DNA of 55,896 bases from Pseudomonadota bacterium (GTDB lineage: Bacteria; Pseudomonadota; Alphaproteobacteria; Reyranellales; Reyranellaceae): positions 1 to 55,896 of the forward strand of contig JAFEFF010000082.1 of the NCBI GenBank assembly GCA_018240745.1. Reading direction: 5' to 3'. Under the pieces are notes generated by a model that saw only the letters and a program-made list of their open reading frames with translations, made no database searches and was not told the origin of the DNA. Below, one piece after another: positions 45,030 to 54,188 of the stretch (position 1 is its first letter; the number at the start of each line of letters is the position of its first letter). The translations under genes and the position numbers were made by a program.

Positions 45030-45386
45030 ATGACGTTCGGTACCTGGCTCTTCACCAAGATGCGCGGCGAACTTGTCGGGACCGATTCGGACGGCAATCG
45101 CTATTACCAGGACAAGCGGATGATCCCGGGCATGCGCCGTCGCAAACGCTGGGTGATCTACAACGGCGAGCCCGAAGCTTCGCGTGTGCCGGCCGACTGG
45201 CACGGCTGGCTGCACTACACGACCAATACGCCGCCGCCGGCCGGAGGGCTGCCGCGCAGGCCGTGGCAGAAGGAGCACCTGCCCAATCTCAGCGGCACCC
45301 CGCTCGCCTACCACCCGCCGGGCTCGGCGCTGGCGGAGACCCGTGACAGCAAGCCCAAGCCGTACTACGAGGCCTGGCGCCCGTGA
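45030..45386 (+). CDS. NADH:ubiquinone oxidoreductase subunit NDUFA12
   Basis: This 118-residue protein is the bacterial homologue of the complex I accessory subunit NDUFA12 (B17.2): TWLFTKMRGELVGTDSDGNRYYQ, KRWVIYNGEPEASRVPADWHGWLHY, and the PW/PNL/YEAWRP tail. It is found mainly in alphaproteobacteria, whose complex I is closest to mitochondria. The main nuo operon is not in the window. Its stop overlaps the mlaD GTG start by four bases. GAGAGTGAG precedes its ATG. Confidence 0.93.
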   Translation: MTFGTWLFTKMRGELVGTDSDGNRYYQDKRMIPGMRRRKRWVIYNGEPEASRVPADWHGWLHYTTNTPPPAGGLPRRPWQKEHLPNLSGTPLAYHPPGSALAETRDSKPKPYYEAWRP

Positions 45387-45832
45387 ATCGAAACGTCGTC
45401 GAGACCATCGTCGGCGCGCTGGTCCTGCTGGTCGCCGGCGTTTTCGTCTTCTACGCCTTCTCCAGATCGGACCGCTCCGGTCCCGATGGCTACGAGATCA
45501 CCGCGCGATTCGGCCGCATCGACGGGCTGAAGCGCGGTGCCGATGTCACCATGAGCGGCGTGAAGATCGGCACCGTCACGGCGATCGACCTCGACCGCAA
45601 CACCTACCAGGCGATCGTCCATCTCGCAGTGTCCTCCAGCGTGCCCATCCCGACCGATACCAACGCCAAGGTCGTCAGCGAATCCCTGCTCGGCGGCATG
45701 GTGATCGTGCTCGATCCGGGTGGCGACAAGACCATGATCAAGTCCGGCGGCGAGATCACCCAGACGCAGGACGCTATTTCCTTCACCGAACTGCTCGCCA
45801 AGTTCATGTTCAGCGGCACGGGGTCGAAGTGA
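45383..45832 (+). CDS. mlaD: Phospholipid-transport substrate-binding protein MlaD
   Basis: This 149-residue MCE-domain protein has one N-terminal membrane helix (about 8-28) and one MCE domain (YEITARFGRIDGLKRGADVTMSGVKIGTV). It forms the periplasmic hexamer that receives lipid for MlaFE. The MlaD insertion of other MCE proteins is absent, as expected for MlaD. It starts with GTG inside the end of the NDUFA12 gene. mlaF and mlaE are 27 kb away on the other strand. Confidence 0.92.
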   Translation: MNRNVVETIVGALVLLVAGVFVFYAFSRSDRSGPDGYEITARFGRIDGLKRGADVTMSGVKIGTVTAIDLDRNTYQAIVHLAVSSSVPIPTDTNAKVVSESLLGGMVIVLDPGGDKTMIKSGGEITQTQDAISFTELLAKFMFSGTGSK

Positions 45833-46062
45833 TGAACGCACGGGTTCCCAATCCGCCGGTATGGCGGCAATCGGACGGCAAGCCGGTTTCCTGCCTCGAA
45901 AAGATCAAGGTCCTGAACCAGAACATCCAGGAGATCGAAACCCTCTGCGCCGATGCGCTGGAGGACGGAGTTCTGATGGGATGCGACGCGGACCAGATCA
46001 AGCAGGCGCTGCACGAGCTGATCGACGGGCTGGCGGTTCCCCACGCCAAGAAGAAGGGCTGA
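45832..46062 (+). CDS. Small conserved-context protein of unknown function
   Basis: This 76-residue protein has no recognised domain. It looks helical, with CLEKIKVLNQNIQEIETLCADALEDGVLMGCDADQIKQALHELI in the middle and two cysteines. Its ATG overlaps the mlaD stop (TGATG), so it is part of the NDUFA12-mlaD transcript. It has homologue-like features of small helical proteins beside mlaD, but I cannot name a family. Confidence 0.65.
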   Translation: MNARVPNPPVWRQSDGKPVSCLEKIKVLNQNIQEIETLCADALEDGVLMGCDADQIKQALHELIDGLAVPHAKKKG

Positions 46063-46086
46063 GTTCCGTCGCGGGAGCGGAATCCC

Positions 46087-46206
46087 GTCGTCCTGAGCGC
46101 AGCGCAGCGAACGATCTCATGGCATTTCAACGAGTATACCGGTGGCGATCGCGATGAGGTCCGTCCCTTCGACTCCGCTCAGGGCAGGCGCCGCGCTCAG
46201 GACGAC
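46087..46206. repeat. REPIN-like inverted repeat overlapping the DUF2155 start
   Basis: GTCGTCCTGAGCGC (46087-46100) and its perfect complement GCGCTCAGGACGAC (46193-46206) flank a 92-base centre. The left arm continues AGCGCAGCGAACGATCT and the right has CTTCGACTCCGCTCAGG, both typical of dispersed REP sequences. The arm resembles the start of the repeat at 53444-53521. The right arm lies inside the DUF2155 coding sequence. Confidence 0.75.
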
Positions 46207-46663
46207 AGGGATTGCACTTTTGGCCGTGCTCGGCGGGCTTGCGACTGCTGCCGCCCAACAGCCCGTGCAACCGCAACCGCAACAACAGCCACAGCCGCGC
46301 ACCGACAATCCGTCGAACCTGCGCGCCATTCCCGAGGGGCCGGGCAAGCGGGTCGCGGAACTGCAGGGGCTCGACAAGGTGACGGCGCGTACCCAGCGCT
46401 TCTACGCGCCGGTCGGCGAGACCACGCGCTTCGGCACCCTCGACATCAAGGTCGGCGACTGCCTGGTCAACACGCCGGACGCGCCGCCGGAGTCGGCGGC
46501 CTATCTCACGATCATCGACCACAAGCCGGGCCAGCCCGAGCAGAAGCTGTTCGCCGGCTGGATGTTCGCCTCGACGCCGGCGCTGTCGGCGATGGATGAC
46601 GGCGTCTACGACGTGCGCGTATTGGCCTGCACGATGGCACAGGGGTCTTCACCCCCCAAGTGA
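46142..46663 (+). CDS. DUF2155 periplasmic protein
   Basis: This 173-residue exported protein has the DUF2155 core: RTQRFYAPVGETTRFGTLDIKVGDCLVNTP, then LFAGWMFASTPALSAMDDGVYDVRVLAC. The signal peptide is TGIALLAVLGGLATAAA. The start is GTG at 46142 or ATG at 46154. The first about 22 codons (RSVPSTPLRAGAALRTTG) are read through the right arm of a REP-type repeat, so the original N-terminus may have been replaced. The 3' end overlaps aat by 58 bases. Function unknown; its place beside mlaD suggests an envelope role. Confidence 0.85.
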   Translation: MAIAMRSVPSTPLRAGAALRTTGIALLAVLGGLATAAAQQPVQPQPQQQPQPRTDNPSNLRAIPEGPGKRVAELQGLDKVTARTQRFYAPVGETTRFGTLDIKVGDCLVNTPDAPPESAAYLTIIDHKPGQPEQKLFAGWMFASTPALSAMDDGVYDVRVLACTMAQGSSPPK

Positions 46664-47256
46664 TGCTCGAAGCGGGCAGGGCGGTCGACCGCCTCCGCCA
46701 GGTGCACCCGGAAGTCCTCGCGCGGCATCTCGACGGCGCCGAAGCTGCGCAAATGCTCGGTCATGAACTGGCAGTCGAGCAGGCGGAAGCCGCCCTTGAT
46801 CAGCCGCGCCACCAGATGGACCAGCGCCACCTTCGACGCATCGCGCTCGCGGCTGAACATGCTCTCGCCGAAGAATGCCGCGCCGACCGACACGCCGTAC
46901 AGGCCGCCGACCAGCCTGCCTTCGCGCCGGCATTCGATGCTGTGGGCGTGGCCGCGCGCGAACAACTTGCCGTAGAGCTCGAGGATCGGCTCGTTGATCC
47001 AGCTCTCGGGATGGCCGGGCCGCGGTTCGGCGCAGGCGCGCATTACGTCGGTGAAGGCCATGTCGGCGGTGACATCGAAGACGCCTTGCCGGACGGTGCG
47101 GGCGAGGCGTTTGGGCAGATGGAAGTCGTCGAGAGGCAGGACGGCGCGCAGCCGGGGATCGAGCCAGTACAGCTTGGGATCGTCGCGGCGCTCGCCCATC
47201 GGGAAGACGCCGATGCGATAGGCCTGCAGCAGGAGTTCGGGCGTGATCTCCAGCAT
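46606..47256 (-). CDS. aat: Leucyl/phenylalanyl-tRNA--protein transferase
   Basis: This 216-residue enzyme adds Leu or Phe to N-terminal Arg or Lys, creating N-degrons that ClpS reads. The family blocks are YRIGVFPMGERRDDPKLYWLDPRLRAVLPL, SWINEPILELYGKLFARGHAHSIE, GGLYGVSVGAAFFGESMFS and LLDCQFMTEHLRSFGA. The ATG at 47256 has AGGGT upstream. It shares the region with accC (nine bases upstream) and overlaps the convergent DUF2155 gene. clpS-clpA, its functional partners, are 10 kb away. Confidence 0.95.
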   Translation of the reverse strand: MLEITPELLLQAYRIGVFPMGERRDDPKLYWLDPRLRAVLPLDDFHLPKRLARTVRQGVFDVTADMAFTDVMRACAEPRPGHPESWINEPILELYGKLFARGHAHSIECRREGRLVGGLYGVSVGAAFFGESMFSRERDASKVALVHLVARLIKGGFRLLDCQFMTEHLRSFGAVEMPREDFRVHLAEAVDRPARFEHHLGGEDPCAIVQANTRTS

Positions 47257-47264
47257 AGCCGACC

Positions 47265-48608
<1,344 letters not shown>

Positions 48609-48618
48609 CCCGTGGGCG

Positions 48619-49086
48619 CTATTCGACGATCATCAGGGGCTCGCCGAACTCGACCGGCTGCTTGTCCTCGACCAGGATCTGAGTGACCGTGCCGGCCTTG
48701 GCGGCCTTGATCGGATTGAAGGTCTTCATCGCCTCGATGATCAGCAGCGTCTGGCCGGCGTTGACCTTGTCGCCGACGTTCACGAACACCGGCTTGCCGG
48801 GCTCGGGAGAAAGGTAGGCGGTGCCGACCATCGGTGATTTCACGGCGGCCGGATGACTGCTGTAGTCGGCGCTGGCGAGCGCGGCAGGCCCCATCGCGAC
48901 AGGCGCTCCGGCGCCGGCCATCGGGGCGACGGCGCTCGGGGCGGCCGCCGGCGCAACGACCGTCTTCGGCCGCGCGACGCGGATCCTGCGCTCGCCGTCG
49001 GCCAGCTCGATCTCGCCCAGATTGGTCTCCTCGAGGATGGCCGCAAGCTTGCGGATGAAGTCGGTGTCCATCTCGAACTTGGCCAT
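48619..49086 (-). CDS. accB: Biotin carboxyl carrier protein of acetyl-CoA carboxylase
   Basis: This 155-residue protein has an N-terminal helix (FIRKLAAILEETNLGEIEL), an Ala/Pro-rich linker (VVAPAAAPSAVAPMAGAGAP) and the C-terminal biotinyl domain with EAMKTFNPI, Lys121 being the biotin site. The ATG follows GGGAG. The stop of aroQ is only 19 bases upstream, so aroQ-accB-accC-aat is one transcript. Confidence 0.95.
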   Translation of the reverse strand: MAKFEMDTDFIRKLAAILEETNLGEIELADGERRIRVARPKTVVAPAAAPSAVAPMAGAGAPVAMGPAALASADYSSHPAAVKSPMVGTAYLSPEPGKPVFVNVGDKVNAGQTLLIIEAMKTFNPIKAAKAGTVTQILVEDKQPVEFGEPLMIVE

Positions 49087-49105
49087 GAGGTGCTCCCGAT
49101 ATCCC

Positions 49106-49582
49106 TTAACGCGCCACCAGGCGGGCAAGCGCCTGGAGGGCCAGGAGATACCCCTGGCTGCCGAGGCCTGCGATCACGCCAACCGCGGCCGGACTTATAT
49201 ACGAGTGATGCCGGAAGGCTTCACGCTTGTAGATGTTGGAAAGGTGCACTTCGACTGCCGGCAGTTCGGCGGCGTTCAGCGCGTCCAGCAGGGCCACCGA
49301 GGTGTGGGTGTAGGCCCCGGCATTGATCACGATGGCTGAATTCTGCTCGCGGGCGGCCTGGATCCGGTCGACCAGCGCGCCCTCGTGGTTGCTCTGGAAG
49401 AACTCGACGGCGAAACCGAGCCGCTTGGCTTCCGCCCGGCAGGCTGCCTCGACATCCGCAAGCGTTTCGCGGCCGTAGATCTCCGGCTGCCGCTTGCCCA
49501 GCATGTTGAGATTGGGCCCGTTGAGCACCAGCACCGGCTTCTGGGATGGGGCCGGCGGGCGCCGGGCGGCCTTAGCGGCCAA
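49106..49582 (-). CDS. aroQ: Type II 3-dehydroquinate dehydratase
   Basis: This 158-residue shikimate-pathway enzyme has [17 protein letters not shown] with the catalytic Tyr, [30 protein letters not shown] and VEVHLSN with the catalytic His. The start is a TTG with GGAGG six bases upstream; no ATG is near. A roughly 14-residue Ala/Arg/Pro-rich N-terminal extension precedes the core. It leads the aroQ-accB-accC-aat unit. Confidence 0.94.
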   Translation of the reverse strand: MAAKAARRPPAPSQKPVLVLNGPNLNMLGKRQPEIYGRETLADVEAACRAEAKRLGFAVEFFQSNHEGALVDRIQAAREQNSAIVINAGAYTHTSVALLDALNAAELPAVEVHLSNIYKREAFRHHSYISPAAVGVIAGLGSQGYLLALQALARLVAR

Positions 49583-49621
49583 AGCTGCCTCCGTCTTGTC
49601 TTGGCGGCCTTATAGCAGCAA

Positions 49622-50083
49622 TCAGCCGCTCCGACGCAAGCTCTGGGCGTGGATGAAAAGCCGGTCGCTCAGCGCATCGAACTGGCGGCGCTCCTCGGCG
49701 TTCAGCGCCGCGTACAGGCGCGCCTCGTATTGCAGCGCCAGCGGAACGATCCGGGCGTGCACCGACCGGCCGCGGGGCGAGAGCCGGAGGAGGGCGCGGC
49801 GGCGGTCGGCCCGGTCGGCCGCCCGCTCGACCAGGCCGCGCTTCAGCAGGCCGGCGACCGCCCGGCTGACGGCCACCTTGTCCATGACGATGCGTTGACC
49901 CACTTCAGAGGCAGTCAGCGGTGCGAACCGGCCCAGCGCCGCGATCACCCGCCATTCGGTGACGGCGAGGTCGAAGGGGCCGGCGTACAGGTCATGCAGC
50001 GATTCACTCACGAGCTGGGCCAGGATCGACAGCCTGTAGGGCAGAAATTTCTCCAGCTCGAGGACTTGCGAAGGGCTCGGCAC
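49622..50083 (-). CDS. MarR-family regulator beside the homogentisate genes
   Basis: This regulator of about 153 residues has a winged helix: LTASEVGQRIVMDKVAVSRAVAGLLKRGLVERAADRADRRRALLRLSPRGR. Similar MarR proteins repress homogentisate genes and respond to the substrate. I start at GTG (50083, MPSPSQVLELEKFLPYR), because an ATG at 50125 would overlap the hppD start and has no ribosome site; that choice is uncertain. It diverges from hppD and probably controls the four-gene pathway. Confidence 0.85.
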   Translation of the reverse strand: MPSPSQVLELEKFLPYRLSILAQLVSESLHDLYAGPFDLAVTEWRVIAALGRFAPLTASEVGQRIVMDKVAVSRAVAGLLKRGLVERAADRADRRRALLRLSPRGRSVHARIVPLALQYEARLYAALNAEERRQFDALSDRLFIHAQSLRRSG

Positions 50084-50100
50084 AATAGTTACATCTGAAA

Positions 50101-50114
50101 CCAATCTGGATTGG
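50101..50114. promoter_or_regulatory. Candidate MarR operator between the regulator and hppD
   Basis: CCAAT (50101-50105) and ATTGG (50110-50114) form an inverted repeat with a four-base spacer, directly before the hppD ribosome site (GGAGGT). Position between the divergent MarR and hppD genes fits repression of hppD. Confidence 0.4.
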
Positions 50115-50123
50115 AGGTCAATC

Positions 50124-51221
50124 ATGGCCAGCGCAAGCGTCAGCGACCCCAAACTCCTGCAGGCCGATCCGGTCAATCCCATGGGCACCGACGGCTTCGA
50201 ATTCGTCGAATACACCGCCCCCGACTCCGAGGCGCTCGGCCGGCTGTTCGAGGGCATGGGCTTCGTCAAAGTCGCGAAGCACCGTTCCAAGGACGTCTCG
50301 CTCTACCGCCAGGGCGACGTGAACTTCATCGTCAACGCGGAGCCCGACAGCTTTGCCCAGGGCTTCGCCCGCGTGCACGGCCCGTCGATCTGCGCCATCG
50401 CCTTGCGGGTCAGGAACGCGGCCTTCGCCTACAAGCGGGCCCTGTCACTGGGCGCCTGGGGCGTCGAGAACAAGGTCGGGCCGATGGAGCTCAACATCCC
50501 GGCGATCAAGGGCATCGGCGATTCGCTGATCTACCTGGTCGATCGCTACGGCGAGAAGGGCAGCATCTACGACGTCGACTTCGAATGGCTGCCGGGCGTC
50601 GACCACGATCCGAGAGGCGTCGGCCTCAGCTACATCGATCACCTGACGCACAATGTCCATCGCGGCCGCATGGGCGAATGGGCCGACTTCTACGAGCGGC
50701 TCTTCAATTTCCGCGAGATCCGCTACTTCGACATCGAGGGCAAGCTCACCGGCCTCAAGTCCAAGGCGATGACCAGCCCGTGCGGCAAGATCCGCATCCC
50801 GATCAACGAGAGCTCCGACGACAAGTCGCAGATCCAGGAGTACCTGTCCGCCTATCACGGCGAGGGCATCCAGCACATCGCGCTCGGCACCGGCGACATC
50901 TACGAGTCGGTGGAAGCGCTCAGGCTCAGGGGCGTGCCGTTCCAGGACGTGCCCGACACCTACTACGAGCAGGTCGACACGCGCCTGCCGGGCCACGGCG
51001 AGAACCTCCAGCGGATGTGCGCCGACCGCATCCTGATCGACGGCGCGCCGACCAAGGGCGGCGGGCTGCTGCTGCAGATCTTCACCCAGACGGTGATCGG
51101 CCCGATCTTCTTCGAGATCATCCAGCGCCGCGGCAACGAGGGCTTCGGCGAGGGCAACTTCCGCGCCCTGTTCGAATCGATCGAGCTGGACCAGATTCGG
51201 CGCGGTGTTCTGAAGGGATAG
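50124..51221 (+). CDS. hppD: 4-hydroxyphenylpyruvate dioxygenase
   Basis: This 365-residue iron enzyme converts 4-hydroxyphenylpyruvate to homogentisate. The iron ligands are in place: His173 (YIDHLTHNV), His251 (GIQHIAL) and Glu331 (PIFFEIIQRRGNEGFGEGNF). The C-terminal GNEGFGEGNFRALFESIE is the HPPD gate helix. Its start has GGAGGTCA upstream. It leads the tyrosine-degradation operon. Confidence 0.96.
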   Translation: MASASVSDPKLLQADPVNPMGTDGFEFVEYTAPDSEALGRLFEGMGFVKVAKHRSKDVSLYRQGDVNFIVNAEPDSFAQGFARVHGPSICAIALRVRNAAFAYKRALSLGAWGVENKVGPMELNIPAIKGIGDSLIYLVDRYGEKGSIYDVDFEWLPGVDHDPRGVGLSYIDHLTHNVHRGRMGEWADFYERLFNFREIRYFDIEGKLTGLKSKAMTSPCGKIRIPINESSDDKSQIQEYLSAYHGEGIQHIALGTGDIYESVEALRLRGVPFQDVPDTYYEQVDTRLPGHGENLQRMCADRILIDGAPTKGGGLLLQIFTQTVIGPIFFEIIQRRGNEGFGEGNFRALFESIELDQIRRGVLKG

Positions 51222-51223
51222 AA

Positions 51224-51252
51224 TTCCTCCCCGCGCTTCGCGCAAGGAGGAA
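51224..51252. repeat. Short hairpin repeat between hppD and the dioxygenase
   Basis: TTCCTCC (51224-51230) pairs with GGAGGAA (51246-51252), enclosing GCGC/GCGC around a three-base loop. The TTCCTCCCCGC start resembles the start of the repeat cluster at 55655-55896. It lies just after the hppD stop and before the next ribosome site. Confidence 0.6.
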
Positions 51253-51275
51253 AGCTTGGAAGGAGGAGGAACGAG

Positions 51276-52454
51276 ATGACCAAGAACTGGATTCCGCTGC
51301 GCCAGGTCGAAGGCACGGCCTCTCGCCAGGCGCATGTCCGCTTGCCCGAGGGCACCTACGAGCGCGAGATCAGCAAGGAGGGCTTCTTCGGCCCGTCGGC
51401 GCAGTTCCATCACAAGCACAAGCCGACCGACTGGTGCGAGTTCGACGGTCCGATCCGGCCGCGCGCCTTCGATCTCAACAAGCTCGTGACGGCGCATGGC
51501 AATCCCTGGCAGGCCGAGCTGGTGATGGACAACCCGCACCTGCAGATGCGCATCTGGAGGCTCGACCAGGCGATGGCCGAGCTCGCCCGCAACAGCGATG
51601 GCGACCAGCTGCTGTTCATCCACGAGGGCGCCGGCGATCTGTTCTGCGACTACGGCCATCTCGAGTATAGCGACGGCGACTACATCGTGATCCCGCGCGG
51701 CACGATGTGGCGGTTGGCGCCCGGGCAGCCGACGCTCGCGCTGATGATCGAGGCGACCAACGACCACTTCACCCTGCCGGAGAAGGGGATCGTCGGCCGG
51801 CACGCGATCTTCGATCCGGCGATGCTCGACACGCCGCACATCGACGACGCCTTCAAGGCGCAGCAGGACGAGCGTACGTGGAAGGTCTCGGTGAAGCGCC
51901 GTCATGCGCTGTCGACCGTGACCTTTCCGTTCAACCCGCTCGACGCGATCGGCTGGCATGGCGACCTCAGCGTCGTGCGCATCAACTGGCGCGACATCAG
52001 GCCGGTGATGAGCCATCGCGTCCATCTGCCGCCGTCGGCGCACACCACCTTCGTGGCGGGGCGCTTCGTGGTCTGCACCTTCGTGCCGCGACCGCTGGAG
52101 AGCGATCCCGACGCGCTACGGTTGCCGTTCTTCCACAACAACGACGATTTCGACGAGGTCATCTTCTATCACAAGGGCAGCTTCTTCAGCCGCGACAACA
52201 TCCATCCCGGCATGATGACGGTGCACCCGTCGGGCTTCACCCACGGCCCGCATCCCAAGGCGTTCGATGCGGCCACGAAGAAGACGGTCCAAAGCGGCGG
52301 CAAGGCGGAGACCGACGAGGTGGCGGTGATGATCGACACCCGCGACGCGATCGACATCGCAGCGATGCCCCAGGGGGTGGAGCTCGAGGGCTACGTGAAG
52401 TCGTGGCGCCCTCGAGGTCCCAACAAGCCCGAGATGAAGCAGGCGGCCGAATAA
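51276..52454 (+). CDS. Homogentisate 1,2-dioxygenase (short bacterial type)
   Basis: This 392-residue cupin-type enzyme opens the homogentisate ring to maleylacetoacetate. The C-terminal metal region holds His287, Glu294 (FFHNNDDFDEVIFY) and the His-rich TVHPSGFTHGPHP (His317, His323). It is shorter than the eukaryote-like HmgA (about 430), and matches the type found in many alphaproteobacteria and actinobacteria, so I leave hmgA off. GGAGGAGGAAC precedes the ATG. Its TAA overlaps the next ATG. Confidence 0.88.
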   Translation: MTKNWIPLRQVEGTASRQAHVRLPEGTYEREISKEGFFGPSAQFHHKHKPTDWCEFDGPIRPRAFDLNKLVTAHGNPWQAELVMDNPHLQMRIWRLDQAMAELARNSDGDQLLFIHEGAGDLFCDYGHLEYSDGDYIVIPRGTMWRLAPGQPTLALMIEATNDHFTLPEKGIVGRHAIFDPAMLDTPHIDDAFKAQQDERTWKVSVKRRHALSTVTFPFNPLDAIGWHGDLSVVRINWRDIRPVMSHRVHLPPSAHTTFVAGRFVVCTFVPRPLESDPDALRLPFFHNNDDFDEVIFYHKGSFFSRDNIHPGMMTVHPSGFTHGPHPKAFDAATKKTVQSGGKAETDEVAVMIDTRDAIDIAAMPQGVELEGYVKSWRPRGPNKPEMKQAAE

Positions 52455-53443
52455 TGAAGCTCGCGTCCCTCAAGGAGGGCGGCCGCGACGGCACGCTGGT
52501 CGTCGTCGACCGCGAGCTGAAGCATGCCGTGCGCGCCGGCGGTATCGCGCCGACCCTGCAGAGGGCGATCGAGGACTGGGCCGCGAGCGGTCCCAGGCTG
52601 CAGGAGCTGGCCGACAGGCTGCGCGACGACAAGGCGCCGGGATCGTTCGCGCTCGACCCGACAGCGCTCGCGGCGCCGCTGCCCCGCGCCTACCAGTGGG
52701 CCGACGGCTCGGCCTACGTCGTGCATGTCGAGCTGGTGCGCAAGGCGCGGGGCGTCGAGATGCCGCCGAGCTTCTGGACCGACCCGCTGATGTACCAGGG
52801 CGGCTCGGACTCCTTCGTCGGCTGCCGCGACGCGATCGAGCTGGCCGACGAGGCCTGGGGCATCGATTTCGAGGGCGAGATCGGCGTGATCACCGACGAC
52901 GTGCCGATGGGCATCTCGCCCGAAGCCGCGCGCAGGCACATCAAGCTGGTGACAATTCTCAACGACGTGTCGCTGCGCAACGTGATCGTCACCGAGCTCG
53001 CCAAGGGCTTCGGCTTCTTCCACGGCAAGCCGGCCACGGCCTTCGCCCCGGTCGCCGTCACGCCCGACGAGCTGGGCGAGGCCTGGGACGGCGCCAGGCT
53101 CGACCGGCCGCTGATCTCCACGTTCAACGGCAAGGAATTCGGCCATCCGAACGCGGCGACCGACCTGACCTTCGACTTCGGCCAGTTGATCGCCCACGCG
53201 GCGAAGACCCGCCATCTCGAGGCCGGGACCGTCGTCGGCTCGGGGACCGTCGCCAACCGGGACGCGTCCGTCGGCTGCTCCTGCATTGCCGAGCGGCGGG
53301 TGCGCGAAACCATCGATACGGGCAAGCCCGTGACACCCTTCATGAAGTTCGGCGACCACATCCGGATCGAGATGTTCGGCCGCGACGGCCAATCGATCTT
53401 CGGCGCGATCGATCAGAAGGTGGTGAAGTACGATCCGCCCTGA
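52454..53443 (+). CDS. Fumarylacetoacetate hydrolase family protein
   Basis: This 329-residue enzyme has a FAH C-terminal fold: LMYQGGSDSFVGCRDAIEL, FEGEIGVITDDVPMG, LVTILNDVSLRN and KPATAFAPVAVTPDELG. ExE and Asp metal ligands are in FEGEIG and the following Asp. Given the neighbours it should split fumarylacetoacetate to fumarate and acetoacetate. It overlaps the dioxygenase stop (TAATG). The sequence alone fits other FAH-fold hydrolases. Confidence 0.88.
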   Translation: MKLASLKEGGRDGTLVVVDRELKHAVRAGGIAPTLQRAIEDWAASGPRLQELADRLRDDKAPGSFALDPTALAAPLPRAYQWADGSAYVVHVELVRKARGVEMPPSFWTDPLMYQGGSDSFVGCRDAIELADEAWGIDFEGEIGVITDDVPMGISPEAARRHIKLVTILNDVSLRNVIVTELAKGFGFFHGKPATAFAPVAVTPDELGEAWDGARLDRPLISTFNGKEFGHPNAATDLTFDFGQLIAHAAKTRHLEAGTVVGSGTVANRDASVGCSCIAERRVRETIDTGKPVTPFMKFGDHIRIEMFGRDGQSIFGAIDQKVVKYDPP

Positions 53444-53521
53444 CCGTCGTCCCGAGCGCAGCCGAGGGACCTTCTGTGGGGCGCAATAAAAGAGGCCCCT
53501 CGGCTTCGCTCGGGGCGACGG
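53444..53521. repeat. Long imperfect inverted repeat between fumarylacetoacetase and maiA
   Basis: A 28-base arm (53444-53471) and its near-complement (53494-53521) begin immediately after the fumarylacetoacetase stop, with a 22-base AT-containing loop. GTCGTCCCGAGCGCAGC resembles the left arm of the REPIN at 46087. It may attenuate transcription into maiA or act as a 3' stabiliser. Confidence 0.8.
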
Positions 53522-53543
53522 GTATAACGGGGGCGGAGGGTCC

Positions 53544-54188
53544 ATGAAGCTGATCGGCTATTTCCGTTCGTCGGCGGCGTTTCGCGTGCGCATCGCGCTC
53601 AACCTGAAAGGGATCACGGTCGAGCACGCTTCGCGCCACCTGCGCAAGGGCGAGCATCGCGCGCCCGACTATGTCGCCCTCAATCCGCAGAAGCTGGTGC
53701 CGGCATTGGTGCTGGACGACGGCGAGGTGCTGACCCAGTCGATGGCGATCATGGAATATCTCGAGGAGACGCATCCCGCTCCGCCGTTGCTGCCGAAGGA
53801 TCCGGTCGGCCGCGCGCGGGTGCGGGCACTGTCGCTGATCCCGACCGCCGACATCCACCCGATCCAGAACCTGCGCGTGATGGCCTATCTGCGCGAGAAG
53901 TACGACCAGTCGGAGGAGGCGGCCTTCGCCTGGTCGCGCCACTGGATCGAGACCGGCTTCGACGCCTACGAGGCGTCGATCGCCGGCAATCGCCACACCG
54001 GCGCCTACAGCCACGGCGACCAGCCGACCATGGCCGACCTCTGCCTCGTGCCTCAGGTGTTCAATGCCCAGCGCTTCAAGGTCGACATGTCGAGATACCC
54101 GGCCATCCAGCGCATCCACACGACCTGCATGAAGCATCCCGCGTTCGACGCCGCGCAACCGTCCAAGCAGCCGGACGCCGAACCGTGA
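53544..54188 (+). CDS. maiA: Maleylacetoacetate isomerase (zeta-class GST)
   Basis: This 214-residue glutathione transferase isomerises maleylacetoacetate to fumarylacetoacetate. The motif is GYFRSSAAFRVRIALNLKGI, where SSAAFRVR is the zeta-class active site, then PQKLVPALVLDDGEVLTQSMAIMEYLEE and the C-terminal SHGDQPTMADLCLVPQVFNAQRF. It completes the pathway from 4-hydroxyphenylpyruvate. GGAGGGTCC precedes the ATG. Its stop overlaps the following GTG by four bases. Confidence 0.93.
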   Translation: MKLIGYFRSSAAFRVRIALNLKGITVEHASRHLRKGEHRAPDYVALNPQKLVPALVLDDGEVLTQSMAIMEYLEETHPAPPLLPKDPVGRARVRALSLIPTADIHPIQNLRVMAYLREKYDQSEEAAFAWSRHWIETGFDAYEASIAGNRHTGAYSHGDQPTMADLCLVPQVFNAQRFKVDMSRYPAIQRIHTTCMKHPAFDAAQPSKQPDAEP

